A stretch of DNA of 64,000 nt, taken from positions 62,001 to 126,000 of the forward strand of contig NZ_RYZZ01000001.1 of NCBI RefSeq assembly GCF_003989135.1. Reading direction: 5' to 3'. Positions within the stretch are counted from its first letter, which is position 1. Every line of letters begins with the position of its first letter. The position numbers and the translations under genes are program-made. The DNA comes from Peribacillus cavernae (lineage in GTDB: Bacteria > Bacillota > Bacilli > Bacillales > DSM-1321). Below, piece after piece: positions 17,986-26,882 of this stretch. The notes beneath the pieces are model-generated. The model did no database searches. It worked only from the letters and a program-made list of their open reading frames with translations, and was not told the origin of the DNA.

Positions 17986-18014
17986 AAAAAACACCGCCAT
18001 TTACAGGCGGTGTT
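17986..18014 (-). terminator. Terminator after ppaC
   Basis: AACACCGCC (17990-17998) pairs with GGCGGTGTT (18006-18014), with a T run on the minus strand. Confidence 0.85.
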
Positions 18015-18031
18015 TCCCTTCATCTCGAATA

Positions 18032-18967
18032 TTAAGGGGCTGTTGTGAACGTTTCTGTCAAAATAGGTACGATTTGTTTTTTGCGTGAGACTACACCTTT
18101 TAAAAGAGCTGTGTTATTGGAAAGTTGAACGTTATAAGCTTTTTCCACTACTTCTTTTGCATTTCCTAACGCAAGGACGACCGAGTCATTCGTTAAGATA
18201 TCTGTTACAACAAATAAGAATAGATCCAGGTTCTTTTCTGAGATAACATATTCAATTACGGCTTCAAGCTCACTTTGAAGAGCAAGAACTTCTGTGGCAT
18301 CCACAGTATTTACTTGAGCAATTTCTACCTTGCTATTACCCATTGGAAATTCTTTGGCATCAAGAGTAATAAGGTCTCTTACTGTTTTATCGCTGAGATT
18401 TGCACCAGCTTTTAACATTTCGAGTCCATAGCTTTGGATATCCACTCCTGCAATTTCAGCTAATTCCCGAGCTGTTTCAACATCTTCTTCCGTGCATGTT
18501 GGGGATTTGAAAAGCAAGGAATCGGAAATGATCGCAGATACCATTAAGCCTGCAGTTTCCTTTGTGATTGCGATTCCCTTTTCTTTATATAATTTATGTA
18601 AGATCGTCGCTGTACAGCCGACCGGTTCGGCACGGTAATATAAGGGATCGCTCGTTTCAAAATTGGCGATGCGATGATGGTCGATAACTTCCAGTATTTG
18701 CACTTTGTCAAGGTCGTCCACACTTTGCTGGCGTTCATTATGGTCAACAAGAATGACGCTATTCACTTCGTTTGCTACCGTTTCCATTAAACGCGGTGCC
18801 TCAGCCTTAAAGTAGTCAAGGGCATATTGGGTTTCCGCATTGATCTGCCCTAAACGGATCGGTTCGGCATTTACGCCTGTTTTTGTTTTGAGTTCAGCAT
18901 AAGCGATGGCAGAACAAATAGAGTCTGTGTCTGGGTTTTTATGTCCGAATACTAGTACTTTTTCCAT
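18032..18967 (-). CDS. ppaC: Manganese-dependent inorganic pyrophosphatase
   Basis: PpaC hydrolyses pyrophosphate to phosphate, pulling biosynthetic reactions forward. The protein (about 311 residues) is a family II (DHH) pyrophosphatase: GHKNPDTDS near residue 7, VDHNERQQS (about residue 72), IDHHRIANF (about residue 95) and the C-terminal DHHA2 domain ending SRKKQ near residue 300. I chose ATG 18967, seven bases after AAGGAG, instead of the longer frame from 18985. Confidence 0.97.
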   Translation of the reverse strand: MEKVLVFGHKNPDTDSICSAIAYAELKTKTGVNAEPIRLGQINAETQYALDYFKAEAPRLMETVANEVNSVILVDHNERQQSVDDLDKVQILEVIDHHRIANFETSDPLYYRAEPVGCTATILHKLYKEKGIAITKETAGLMVSAIISDSLLFKSPTCTEEDVETARELAEIAGVDIQSYGLEMLKAGANLSDKTVRDLITLDAKEFPMGNSKVEIAQVNTVDATEVLALQSELEAVIEYVISEKNLDLFLFVVTDILTNDSVVLALGNAKEVVEKAYNVQLSNNTALLKGVVSRKKQIVPILTETFTTAP

Positions 18968-19156
18968 GATTCTCTCCTTGGTCATTGATAAAATAGTTGA
19001 CGGGGCAATTCAGCGAACTGGTTCCCCATTCTTCTTTTCTATTTTATCATAAACTGATGCTGTGTGAACCTTTCCATCTAACTTTAGAAATGCAATGTTT
19101 TCCTCGATTTAAGAAATTGGAAAAACTTAACCATACCGATAAAGCTTTATCCTTGC

Positions 19157-19927
19157 TTATACATACCTGCTGATGAACCCATTTAATTTGTCCTTCATTA
19201 CAGGGATATCGGAAGACGATATAAATCCTCTCACCTTTGTCTCGTCCGTCTCCATTGCTTCGGCGAACAATCCGGCAAGCCCCTTAACTTTTCTATCCAC
19301 TTCAATCAATATTTCCGCTTCATCGCTGCTCTTCATGAAAAAAACAACTTCAAGTTCATCCAATTTACCCCTGTAAGACCCTGAGTAGGCGGCAAACTCA
19401 AATTCCTGGATAAACGGTAATCTATTTCTGAAACGGTGAGGAGCTTCTTCACAATCGGCATTTTTCAGTTTGAAACCAAGACCGCCCAGCGCAGAAAAAG
19501 CGGATTCGACGAGTTCATTAGGTTCAATCCGAATAAAATCCTCGTCTTTTGGATCAACGGCATTTTTGATATCAAGGCCTGTCGAAATCCACACTTTCGT
19601 TTTTCCATATGTCAGAGGTGTTTCAATTGGTAGCTTGATGCTGAATGGGATCTCATGTTTCCCTTTCGAAGCAATCTCAAACGGTTCATTCAAGCGAAAT
19701 CTTTCAATTGTCGCTATCTGTTGATACTTTCGATCATCATGTTCTTTCATAAAATTTGTATGCAGGGAAAGGTAGATTTCACCAATGCTCTGGCCGACAC
19801 TGCCGCCTTTGATTTCCACTGCTCCAGTGACCAGATCTCCCGGCCTGAACTGCTCCCTTTCAAGTTTAGTATCAACCTGTGCATTGCCAATGCCAATGCT
19901 TGCCAACACTTTGTTAAAAACGGACAT
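19157..19927 (-). CDS. spo0M: Sporulation-control protein Spo0M
   Basis: The protein (about 256 residues) has the arrestin-like SpoOM domain: MSVFNKVLASIGIGNAQVDT at the start, FRPGDLVTGAVEIKGG, and HEIPFSIKLPIETPLTYG. In B. subtilis Spo0M is SigH-controlled and affects sporulation and cytokinesis; its molecular activity is unclear. I chose ATG 19927, preceded by GGGAG at eight bases; the longer frame begins inside the upstream kinase gene. The chosen start lies six bases after the kinase gene stop at 19933, suggesting the two are co-expressed. Confidence 0.93.
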   Translation of the reverse strand: MSVFNKVLASIGIGNAQVDTKLEREQFRPGDLVTGAVEIKGGSVGQSIGEIYLSLHTNFMKEHDDRKYQQIATIERFRLNEPFEIASKGKHEIPFSIKLPIETPLTYGKTKVWISTGLDIKNAVDPKDEDFIRIEPNELVESAFSALGGLGFKLKNADCEEAPHRFRNRLPFIQEFEFAAYSGSYRGKLDELEVVFFMKSSDEAEILIEVDRKVKGLAGLFAEAMETDETKVRGFISSSDIPVMKDKLNGFISRYV

Positions 19928-19932
19928 TCTGC

Positions 19933-20721
19933 TCACTCCCATTGTTTTTCAATATGTTTTTTTATTTCCGATAACGCCTCGCTGCTGCTCTGGAATGGCA
20001 CATCGCTCATGAGCAGCTTTTTAATAATTCTTTTGGATTCTGGAAGAAGTGTTAACTCTTCGTCCCAGGGCCTCTCTTTTTTTATGGTAGCCTGATAACT
20101 CGAATACAGCAAAAATAGCAGGAAATGACCCAAGGAATATAAGTCACTGCTAAAATGGACAGGTTTTCGTGGATTTTCCTCTTCCTTTTCAGAACTGGTT
20201 TTTTCCACTTTGCGCGCAAGACCGAAATCGATAATTGATAAACATTCCCCATCAGTGAGTACATTAGGGATGCGGAGATCGCGATGGATAATGCCTCTTT
20301 GATGCAGTTCAATTATCTTTGTAAGCAGCCGGGAGACTATTAAAAAAGACTCCTGTTCGGTAAAAACTTTTCCCTCAGAGAAGATCAACTCCTCAAACGT
20401 TTTTCCGGCTTTATATTCCATGATAATATAAGGAAGGCCCCTCCAGTTTCCTTGGTCGATAAGAGCTGGGAAAGCACCATCCTGAAGCTCATCCAGTAAT
20501 TGGGTTTCAATTGTAAAACTGCTCCTTGCTTCCCCTGAACGCAATTTATGATAATTCATTCTTTTTAAGATATAAAAGCGGTTTTCCGAAAAGTCATAAA
20601 TTAAATAGGCAGTCCCGAAGCTTCCCTTTCCTATTTTTCTTTTTAGCTGCCATCTTTCCTCTTTGAAAAACGAATGGATAAAAATCCAATCAACAAGCGG
20701 TTCTGCTATCGACCTTATCAC
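19933..20721 (-). CDS. Small Ser/Thr protein kinase-like protein
   Basis: The 262-residue cytoplasmic protein has the protein kinase fold with most key motifs: Gly loop GKGSFGTAY (about residue 33), the ATP-binding Lys in YILKRM, the catalytic loop HRDLRIPN (about residue 150; Arg replaces the usual Lys), and IIDFGLAR (about 170). A SDLYSLG segment matches subdomain IX. No APE motif is clear. Its 3' end reaches within six bases of spo0M, so the kinase and Spo0M are likely co-expressed. It resembles the short YrzF-type kinases of Bacillus; activity is likely but not certain. Confidence 0.85.
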   Translation of the reverse strand: MIRSIAEPLVDWIFIHSFFKEERWQLKRKIGKGSFGTAYLIYDFSENRFYILKRMNYHKLRSGEARSSFTIETQLLDELQDGAFPALIDQGNWRGLPYIIMEYKAGKTFEELIFSEGKVFTEQESFLIVSRLLTKIIELHQRGIIHRDLRIPNVLTDGECLSIIDFGLARKVEKTSSEKEEENPRKPVHFSSDLYSLGHFLLFLLYSSYQATIKKERPWDEELTLLPESKRIIKKLLMSDVPFQSSSEALSEIKKHIEKQWE

Positions 20722-20752
20722 GATTCATGACCTTTCCTGCGCCTGTATATTT

Positions 20753-20923
20753 TCAACTGCTTCGGAAGCCGCGGGCAGAAGAAGAGAAACTCTTCTTGTG
20801 CTTTTTCTGGTAATGCTTGTGTCCGTACTGTTGATGGTTTTTTGTATGCTTCCAGTTGCTGCTTGAATGCTTATGCTTAGAATGGCCGCCGTTCAATAAT
20901 TGTTGCAACAGTTTTTTAATCAT
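20753..20923 (-). CDS. His/Lys-rich small protein, 56 aa
   Basis: An ORF with an excellent ribosome binding site (AGGAGG eight bases before ATG) encodes 56 residues. After an N-terminal helix (MIKKLLQQLLNGG) the rest is very rich in His, Lys, Ser and aromatic residues (for example GHKHYQKKHKKSFSSS). This composition is like Bacillus spore coat or metal-binding peptides. It lies directly upstream of the kinase and spo0M on the same strand, 32 bases from the kinase start. I do not recognise the family; the spore link is inferred from neighbours. Confidence 0.65.
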   Translation of the reverse strand: MIKKLLQQLLNGGHSKHKHSSSNWKHTKNHQQYGHKHYQKKHKKSFSSSARGFRSS

Positions 20924-20993
20924 TACATATCCCTCCTGTCATCTTTCTAGTTAATACGTTTCGATTTCTGCAAGGTTTCAAAATTTGCATAAT

Positions 20994-21018
20994 AAAACGA
21001 CGGGGAGTCCGTCGTTTT
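20994..21018. terminator. Terminator downstream of yozD
   Basis: AAAACGACGG (20994-21003) and CCGTCGTTTT (21009-21018) form a 10-bp stem with a five-base loop. Confidence 0.8.
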
Positions 21019-21066
21019 GTATTCCGCTACTTAAATTAAGGGTCATACGATGTTTTTGGATGCCGC

Positions 21067-21237
21067 TCATTCCTCTGTTTCTTCATCAATAATGCATTTG
21101 TCAAGTAAGTAATCAAAGGTAATATCAGCGAGATCTTCCAACTCATTCTCTGAAGGAACATAACCACGCCTCATAAGCTCCTGAAAAAAGAATTCGGCAA
21201 TTTCTTCTGTATCAATCACAACTTCAATTTCCCGCAT
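21067..21237 (-). CDS. yozD: YozD family protein
   Basis: The 56-residue acidic protein begins MREIEVVIDTEEIAEFFF and has the pattern DLADITFDYLLDKC, which matches my recollection of Bacillus YozD. AGGGGGC lies eight bases before the ATG. It sits next to yodN and yozE, the same neighbours as in B. subtilis. Function unknown; the small size and charge suggest a regulatory or adaptor role, but that is a guess. Confidence 0.75.
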   Translation of the reverse strand: MREIEVVIDTEEIAEFFFQELMRRGYVPSENELEDLADITFDYLLDKCIIDEETEE

Positions 21238-21312
21238 ATCATCGCCCCCTTACTCTAAGGTGTATGAATGAAGGTCCTCATTTATTCCTAGCTTGTTTTC
21301 ATGGAGATTTTG

Positions 21313-22017
21313 CTAGTCCCTCTTCCCTTTGTGATGCACTTCACCTGCTATAACTTTGATCTTCATCATCGCCAGATCCATCACTTGTCTATACTCATCG
21401 TCTTCATACATCTTGTATAAAATCTGGTAATCATTATATAAATCGAGCAGGCCGTCGATTAGCTGTTTTTTTTCTGCGTTCAGTTCGATTCTTTCTTTTT
21501 CGGATTTACGCGAAGCCGGAGGTGTGTCATTCTGATCCTTTTTCACCGGCTTCTGATTGATTGGATGCAGCAAACCAAGTTTTTGGATGATTGTATCGGC
21601 CCTCTCCGCGTCGGCAATTAAGGTTAACTCTTCCTCATGTGCTTCAAGCCACTCGCCGTCGGAAATTCTCGATAACTCATAAATGACGTCTTCCCACGAG
21701 TTTTCCTTATATCTCCATATTTCCGTGCGGAAGCCATTCACTTTAAAATAATCGCCTCCATACCCTTCCACCTGGACCAGGTCGCCAAAGAAAAATTTAT
21801 ACTCTATATCAATGTGTTCTTTGTCTAATAAGACTTCTCCTTTATATTCCGAGATATACTGAAGGGTACTTTCTATATATAACCCTTTACTGTGATTGAC
21901 TTCATACACATATGTTCCATCTATATACGTTACATCGGTTATATTACCAACAGTGCCATACATCGTAATGACTACTGTATCACCTTTCTTGAATTTCGGT
22001 TCTTTTCTTTTTTCCAT
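21313..22017 (-). CDS. yodN: YodN-like protein
   Basis: The protein (about 234 residues) starts with two KOW-like beta segments (GDTVVITMYGTVGNITDV; FFFGDLVQVEGYGGDYFKVNGF) and ends in a long charged helical region. No membrane segment is visible. Several starts are possible; ATG 22017 has GAGGGG nine bases upstream and gives MEKRKEPKFKKGDTVV. Position between yozD and yozE matches B. subtilis yodN. Function is unknown. Confidence 0.75.
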   Translation of the reverse strand: MEKRKEPKFKKGDTVVITMYGTVGNITDVTYIDGTYVYEVNHSKGLYIESTLQYISEYKGEVLLDKEHIDIEYKFFFGDLVQVEGYGGDYFKVNGFRTEIWRYKENSWEDVIYELSRISDGEWLEAHEEELTLIADAERADTIIQKLGLLHPINQKPVKKDQNDTPPASRKSEKERIELNAEKKQLIDGLLDLYNDYQILYKMYEDDEYRQVMDLAMMKIKVIAGEVHHKGKRD

Positions 22018-22118
22018 TAAAGACATCCCCTCAGGCATCCTCAAGTTTAATTAACTTAGTATATGCAGGAGGAAGGGTAACGGTTTCATAGGAAAAGTCC
22101 CTTACTAAAGTGATGGGA

Positions 22119-22337
22119 TCAGCCTTCCATGTGAATATATAAATCCCATGCTTGATCAAAAACAGACATATTGTCAAGATAATTCCCGTTCATTTCAAGA
22201 TATGAACTTATTTCATGATAACTAGAAGATTGCTTTGGAAAGCCGTGATCTTCATATGCGTTGTTTGCAAACGCCGTGATGTCATCAATATTTTTGGCCT
22301 GCCGGTATTTCATTAAAAAATGATAGAAAGATTTCAT
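22119..22337 (-). CDS. yozE: YozE family protein
   Basis: The 72-residue protein is all-helical and matches the YozE/SAM-like small domain: MKSFYHFLMKYR, FANNAYEDHGFPKQSSSYHE, and a C-terminal FDQAWDLYI. GAGGAGG precedes the ATG by six bases. It is a small cytoplasmic protein of unknown function, found next to the kam region in Bacillus. A terminator upstream (22400-22426) separates it from yokU. Confidence 0.85.
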   Translation of the reverse strand: MKSFYHFLMKYRQAKNIDDITAFANNAYEDHGFPKQSSSYHEISSYLEMNGNYLDNMSVFDQAWDLYIHMEG

Positions 22338-22399
22338 GATATCCTCCTCATAGAATTCATTAACGTTTATTATAAATAATATCCCGTAAAATGAAATAA

Positions 22400-22426
22400 A
22401 AAATAACCCGGACCCGGGTTATTTTT
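22400..22426 (-). terminator. Terminator after yokU-kamA
   Basis: AATAACCCGG (22402-22411) pairs with CCGGGTTATT (22414-22423) and is flanked by A/T runs on both sides. It separates kamA-yokU from yozE. Confidence 0.8.
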
Positions 22427-22518
22427 TATCGTCGACTGTTTTATCGCGAATTAACGGACAGTAAGTTTGAAATGTAGCAAGGCAGGGAAAAGAATCCCCG
22501 CCTATGTTTATACCGATA

Positions 22519-22797
22519 TTAACTGAAATCGAAGTAATTTCTTTTCAGCAGCCTTGGCAATTTCATTAATCCGTCAAATGAAATCGCTTTTGCCAGCTGT
22601 GCGGTATTTATCAAAAAAAGCTGGTCTTCAATCTCTTTAACGATATCGTCATCTTGAAAACAGGCGCCACAGCCGTCACATTGCTTGGATGGGGTGTCGG
22701 TAATTTCGATCGCTTTCGTGCCGTCCGGCAGTTCCCAATAAACTGAGTCTGAAGTGTTTACAACAGTGCCTTCCTTGCACCATGGACACATCTCCAT
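22519..22797 (-). CDS. yokU: YokU family zinc-finger protein
   Basis: The 92-residue protein has two Cys pairs, CPWC near residue 4 and CDGCGAC near residue 40, typical of the MqsA/YgiT-type zinc-binding module with the C-terminal part IEDQLFLINTAQLAKAISF. The ATG at 22797 lies one base after the kamA stop, so it is coupled to KamA. yokU next to kamA is conserved in Bacillus. A regulatory or metal role is inferred only. Confidence 0.85.
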   Translation of the reverse strand: MEMCPWCKEGTVVNTSDSVYWELPDGTKAIEITDTPSKQCDGCGACFQDDDIVKEIEDQLFLINTAQLAKAISFDGLMKLPRLLKRNYFDFS

Positions 22798-22798
22798 T

Positions 22799-24220
22799 TT
22801 ACTCCTCCTTCCCCCCCATTTGTTCGTGTTTGGTTTTGTCTTTCGCTTGCTGTGCCAAAAACTTCTTTTCTTTAAGGGCATCCCGTTTCTCCCGCTGATC
22901 TTTTAACGAAGCATGCCCTGGATTGGTATGATAATCTTTTCTTCTGTCCATTCGCTTCAACCCATCCGGCACAAGGTTCAATCGTTTATCATTCATTAAA
23001 CCGGAAATGCCGATATCAGACCTTTTCTCTTCCATTTCGGGATAAATCTGCTTGAAATAATCATCCGCTTTACCCGGTGTGTAGTTCTCTGTCTCTGGAT
23101 AGGTGGTGATGACTCCTTCAAAATTGCGAAGGACCGTTTTGGTCGGTGATTGTGAAATAATATAATTGGGTTGAAGCGTTATTTTCCCGCCTCCCCCTGG
23201 TGCATCGACGACAAAGGTAGGTACGGCATAGCCGGACGTGTGGCCGCGGAGCCCTTCGATGATTTCCAGGCCTTTTGAAATCGGTGCCCGGAAATGCCCG
23301 ATTCCTTCCGATAGATCACATTGATAAATATAATAAGGACGCACCCTTATTTTCACAAGGTCATGGACCATTTTTTTCATGATCGCCACACTGTCATTGA
23401 TACCGGCAAGAATGACAGACTGGTTGCCGACCGGGACCCCTGCATCCACAAGCATTTCACACGCCTTTTTGGATTCTTCGGTAATCTCAATTGATGTATT
23501 GAAATGGGTATTCAGCCAGACCGGATGATATTTTTTTAATATATTGCAAAGATTTTCGGTAATCCGCTGTGGGAACACAACCGGCGCTCTTGTGCCAATG
23601 CGGATGATTTCAACATGTGGGATTTCACGCAAATTCTTTATAATGTATTCCAGAATCGTGTCATTGATAAGCAAACCATCTCCGCCGGAAAGAAGGACAT
23701 CGCGCACCGCCGGCGTATCCCTGATGTATCCGATTGCGGCATCGAGCTGCTTTTTGGGAACCCCCATGCCAATTTGCCCCGAGAATCTGCGCCGCGTACA
23801 ATAACGGCAATACATCGAGCACTGGTTTGTCACCAAAAACAACACACGGTCCGGGTATCTGTGTGTTAACCCCGGAACAGGTGAATCTTCGTCTTCTTCA
23901 AGCGGATCTTCCATATCGTATTTCGTTTTGTGCAATTCCTCTCCAATCGGGACAGATTGCATTCTAATCGGGCATCTCGGATCATCGCGATTCATCAGCG
24001 AAGCATAGTAAGGTGTTATATTTAAAGGGATGGTTTTCGTAGAGATCCTGACGCCTTCTTCTTCATCAGGGGTAAGGTTAATCACTTTTTTTAAATCATC
24101 AAGGGTGCGGATCGTATTGGTCAGCTGCCAGATCCAATCATTCCATTTTTCCTCTGGAACGTCTTTCCAAAGTTCAATGTCTTTCCAATTTCGCTTCGGT
24201 TTATATAAATCATGAAACAC
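22799..24220 (-). CDS. kamA: L-lysine 2,3-aminomutase
   Basis: KamA interconverts L-lysine and L-beta-lysine using a radical SAM mechanism with PLP. The 473-residue protein carries the cluster motif CSMYCRYC (about residue 134) followed by TRRR, and the PLP-binding GGGGKITL near residue 345. GTG is the start, with CAGGAGG upstream. The C-terminal tail is rich in Lys and Glu. A sigma-54 promoter lies in the 66-base gap to kamR. It shares a transcript with yokU. Confidence 0.96.
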   Translation of the reverse strand: MFHDLYKPKRNWKDIELWKDVPEEKWNDWIWQLTNTIRTLDDLKKVINLTPDEEEGVRISTKTIPLNITPYYASLMNRDDPRCPIRMQSVPIGEELHKTKYDMEDPLEEDEDSPVPGLTHRYPDRVLFLVTNQCSMYCRYCTRRRFSGQIGMGVPKKQLDAAIGYIRDTPAVRDVLLSGGDGLLINDTILEYIIKNLREIPHVEIIRIGTRAPVVFPQRITENLCNILKKYHPVWLNTHFNTSIEITEESKKACEMLVDAGVPVGNQSVILAGINDSVAIMKKMVHDLVKIRVRPYYIYQCDLSEGIGHFRAPISKGLEIIEGLRGHTSGYAVPTFVVDAPGGGGKITLQPNYIISQSPTKTVLRNFEGVITTYPETENYTPGKADDYFKQIYPEMEEKRSDIGISGLMNDKRLNLVPDGLKRMDRRKDYHTNPGHASLKDQREKRDALKEKKFLAQQAKDKTKHEQMGGKEE

Positions 24221-24255
24221 GGCAATACCTCCTGTTTTCGATTATCTATAATATA

Positions 24256-24273
24256 ATGCAAGAAGCATGCCAA
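24256..24273 (-). promoter_or_regulatory. Sigma-54 (SigL) promoter of kamA
   Basis: On the minus strand TTGGCAT-GCTTC-TTGCAT has GG and GC spaced by ten bases, fitting the -24/-12 consensus except for C to T after TTGGCA. It lies about 36 bases before the kamA GTG, directly after kamR, a sigma-54 activator gene. Confidence 0.8.
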
Positions 24274-24286
24274 TACGCTGAAAAAA

Positions 24287-25705
24287 TCATTCTCTTTCGT
24301 TTAACTGTCCGGTCAGTCGGCCGCGTTTTTTGATTTTATATTGAAGGGTCTGCCGGGGGATTTCAAGGATTTTCGATGCCTGCAGAACATTGCCGTTAGT
24401 CTGGATCAGCGCCTGTTGAATTAACTCTTCCTCTGTCTTCTTGACCGCTTCCCTTAAGGGGAGCAGCGGAGCGTCCTTCCAATTTTTTGAACCGGAAAAT
24501 CCGTTAAAAAAGACAGGCAGTTCATTTTCTGTCAAAACGGTTCCTTCAGTAACGTTCATCATATATTCGATCGTATGCTTTAATTCACGCACATTCCCCG
24601 GCCAATGGTAATGCAGAAATGCACTTTTCACCTTAAGGTCAAGTTCTTTTACAGCTTTGCCGAGGTTTTGATTAAATGTGGAAATAAAGTTCTCTGACAG
24701 CAGGAGGATATCCTCCTTACGCTCCTGTAAGGAAGGCAGCCTATAGCTCATCACATTCAAGCGGTAAAACAAGTCGGCGCGGAGTTTATTTTCCTTTAAT
24801 GCTTCCTCAGGATAAATATTCATTGCCGCAATCACCCTTACATCGACGGACGTGCTTTTCATCGCGCCTATCCTCCTTACAAGTCCGTCTTCTAACACTC
24901 TTAATAGCTTTGATTGCAGTTCAATCGGCATCGATTGCAGTTCATCAAGAAAAAGCGTTCCGCCATCTGCCAGTTCGAACAGCCCCTGGCGGTCCATCGC
25001 CCCTGTGTAACTGCCTTTTGCCGTACCAAAAAGCAGGCTTTCCAAAAGCGAATCAGGGAGTGCCGCACAGTTTTGGGCAATGAACGGCCCCTTTCGTCTG
25101 CTGGATTCATTATGGATACTTTGGACAAATAATTCCTTGCCGACTCCGCTTTCCCCGAACACCAGTACAGATGAAGAGGAATCCGCTGCTTTTTTCCCCT
25201 GTTCAATAATATGGAGAAACTGAGCGCTGACTGTCAAAATATCAGTAAATGTATAAATGGCTCCGTTATGGTTTGTAGGCTTTTTCTTCTGCTTTGTCAT
25301 GCTGCTTTCCAGATCCAATAACCGTTCTGACAGTACCCTTAGTCTTGATACATCTTTTGCTATTTCGACAGCCCCGATGAGGTCACCCTCCACGAAGATA
25401 GGCAGCGTGGTGTTCATGGTTTCAACCATTTTCCCATGAAGATTGACATACGACTGCCCTTTGTACGTAATCGGCTTTCCTGAAGATATGACTTTCAATA
25501 GTGTGGAAGAGCGCCTTGTCAAGGAAGGGAATGTTTCCAATAAGGGCCTGCCCAACACCTCGGATATTTCCATCCCATCATTGTCCGCGGCTACTTGGTT
25601 ATAAAAAACCGTGGTTCCTTTTGTATCGATTACATGGATTCCTTCATCAATGCTCGTTAAGATTGCTTCTAAAACTTCACGGGTGTTATATTGTTCTGCA
25701 GACAC
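24287..25705 (-). CDS. kamR: Sigma-54-dependent transcriptional activator
   Basis: The protein (about 472 residues) has a PAS-type sensor domain (about residues 10-125), an AAA+ sigma-54 interaction domain (Walker A GESGVGKE near residue 180; GSYTGA as the GAFTGA loop) and a C-terminal Fis-type helix-turn-helix ending near residue 470. Its location next to the sigma-54 promoter of kamA and the activator KamR known from B. thuringiensis support the name. I prefer GTG 25705, where GGAGTG lies about five bases upstream; the ATG at 25720 has no clear SD. The ligand is probably lysine-related but unproved. Confidence 0.9.
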   Translation of the reverse strand: MSAEQYNTREVLEAILTSIDEGIHVIDTKGTTVFYNQVAADNDGMEISEVLGRPLLETFPSLTRRSSTLLKVISSGKPITYKGQSYVNLHGKMVETMNTTLPIFVEGDLIGAVEIAKDVSRLRVLSERLLDLESSMTKQKKKPTNHNGAIYTFTDILTVSAQFLHIIEQGKKAADSSSSVLVFGESGVGKELFVQSIHNESSRRKGPFIAQNCAALPDSLLESLLFGTAKGSYTGAMDRQGLFELADGGTLFLDELQSMPIELQSKLLRVLEDGLVRRIGAMKSTSVDVRVIAAMNIYPEEALKENKLRADLFYRLNVMSYRLPSLQERKEDILLLSENFISTFNQNLGKAVKELDLKVKSAFLHYHWPGNVRELKHTIEYMMNVTEGTVLTENELPVFFNGFSGSKNWKDAPLLPLREAVKKTEEELIQQALIQTNGNVLQASKILEIPRQTLQYKIKKRGRLTGQLNERE

Positions 25706-25875
25706 GATCTCACTCCTCATGGCTTTCGTTTATCCCGCTTTACCGCCGCATGAAATCGACAGGCAGTCGCGGCGAACCGTTAAGCGGAGATAATCCCTCC
25801 TGACGGTCGTTTCGCTTTTTACCATGTATATGAGAAAGTGCCGAAAACTTGCCGCTTTAGGCTGAAAATCAGGCA

Positions 25876-26724
25876 TCAGCTATCAATCTTCACCCAGAGG
25901 TTCATATCTTCGATTTTATCGAAGATGTAGCAGTTGTTTGCCAGCCGTCCCCTATATCCATACCCTAGCTGAAAAAAAACCGCATTCATCCCAAAAGAAA
26001 GCGCGCGGGAAATCGAATAGACACAAAATATTTCCTGATCTGCCAGGTATTTTTCCAATTGCGATATTAACAGCTTTATTAAGCCAAACTGCCGGTGATC
26101 CGGCAAAGTTGCACAGTCGGTGATTTCTGCATGATGGTATCTGTAATTTACTTCGGCAGAAGCAGCGCTGACGATATGGCCTTCCCATTCATATACATAA
26201 AAAACCGTTCCAGCCTTCATGCATTTTATTACATATTCCGGATCATTCATCGGAACCGGATAGATCTCGAACACTTTCCCATACAATCGGGCCAGTTCCA
26301 TAGCATCCGCTTCATCGGCTTTACGTATTTTGTATTCTAGAGGCGGATCTGCATAATCTTTCTTTTTTAGAAGCGAAAGGACTCCATTGAGGATGCGATC
26401 CTCTTCTATCCAATGATCGCTGTTCCTCCTGTCAAGGATGAAATATTTTGCAAAAAAGAAGCAATCACTGCCTAAAAAATATTTATCCACCGATCCTTCA
26501 TAAAGGAAGCCGCGGCTGACCATGTCCTGAAAGTTTTCGACCCTGGCCTTAAATATCAGCTTTTCCACCGTATTTTCAACTGCAAGCTTCATCGCTTCCG
26601 CCACACAGAGATCAAAGTTCCCAAGATAATCATCAACCCTTACCCTGCGATTAAAAGGATCCACGGTAATATCCAGAGAATACCCCTGCTTTTTTATCTG
26701 GAGTTGCTGTAATTGATTTTCCAT
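25876..26724 (-). CDS. ablB: Beta-lysine N6-acetyltransferase
   Basis: The protein (about 282 residues) has an N-terminal domain and a C-terminal GNAT domain (about residues 135-260; RKADEADAMELARLYG, DCATLPDHRQFGLIKLLI as the acetyl-CoA loop). It is the YodP/AblB type that acetylates the side-chain amino group of beta-lysine made by KamA. ATG 26724 has AGGAGG five bases upstream. The gene follows a terminator and a tandem repeat, so it should have its own promoter or leader. Confidence 0.88.
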   Translation of the reverse strand: MENQLQQLQIKKQGYSLDITVDPFNRRVRVDDYLGNFDLCVAEAMKLAVENTVEKLIFKARVENFQDMVSRGFLYEGSVDKYFLGSDCFFFAKYFILDRRNSDHWIEEDRILNGVLSLLKKKDYADPPLEYKIRKADEADAMELARLYGKVFEIYPVPMNDPEYVIKCMKAGTVFYVYEWEGHIVSAASAEVNYRYHHAEITDCATLPDHRQFGLIKLLISQLEKYLADQEIFCVYSISRALSFGMNAVFFQLGYGYRGRLANNCYIFDKIEDMNLWVKIDS

Positions 26725-26745
26725 CTTTTCCTCCTGCAAATTAGC

Positions 26746-26870
26746 TTTTGGCGTCTGGTTTTCTAGTTTGTCGTCACTTTTTAATTTTTGGCGTCTGGTT
26801 TTTCTGGTTTGTTTGTCGTCACTTTTAATTTTTGGCGTCTGGTTTTCTGTTTTGTCGTCACTTTCATTGG
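26746..26870. repeat. Three-unit tandem repeat upstream of ablB
   Basis: Three units of about 37-44 bases share GGCGTCTGG-TTTT and TTTGTCGTCACTTT. Unit starts are near 26746, 26783 and 26827. The second unit carries an extra GTTTG. The array lies between the gabT terminator and ablB, so it is probably in the ablB promoter or 5' leader. It is not a CRISPR array. Confidence 0.8.
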
Positions 26871-26882
26871 CTAAAGTGTAAC

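Noticed and set aside
25837-25855. A second GG-N10-GC pair upstream of kamR (GCGGCAAGTTTTCGGCAC)
   Set aside because: The flanking bases match the sigma-54 consensus poorly and it overlaps the end of ablB; the site before kamA is much better.
26746-26870. Tandem units upstream of ablB as a CRISPR array
   Set aside because: Units are directly adjacent with no unique spacers of constant length, and no cas genes are present.
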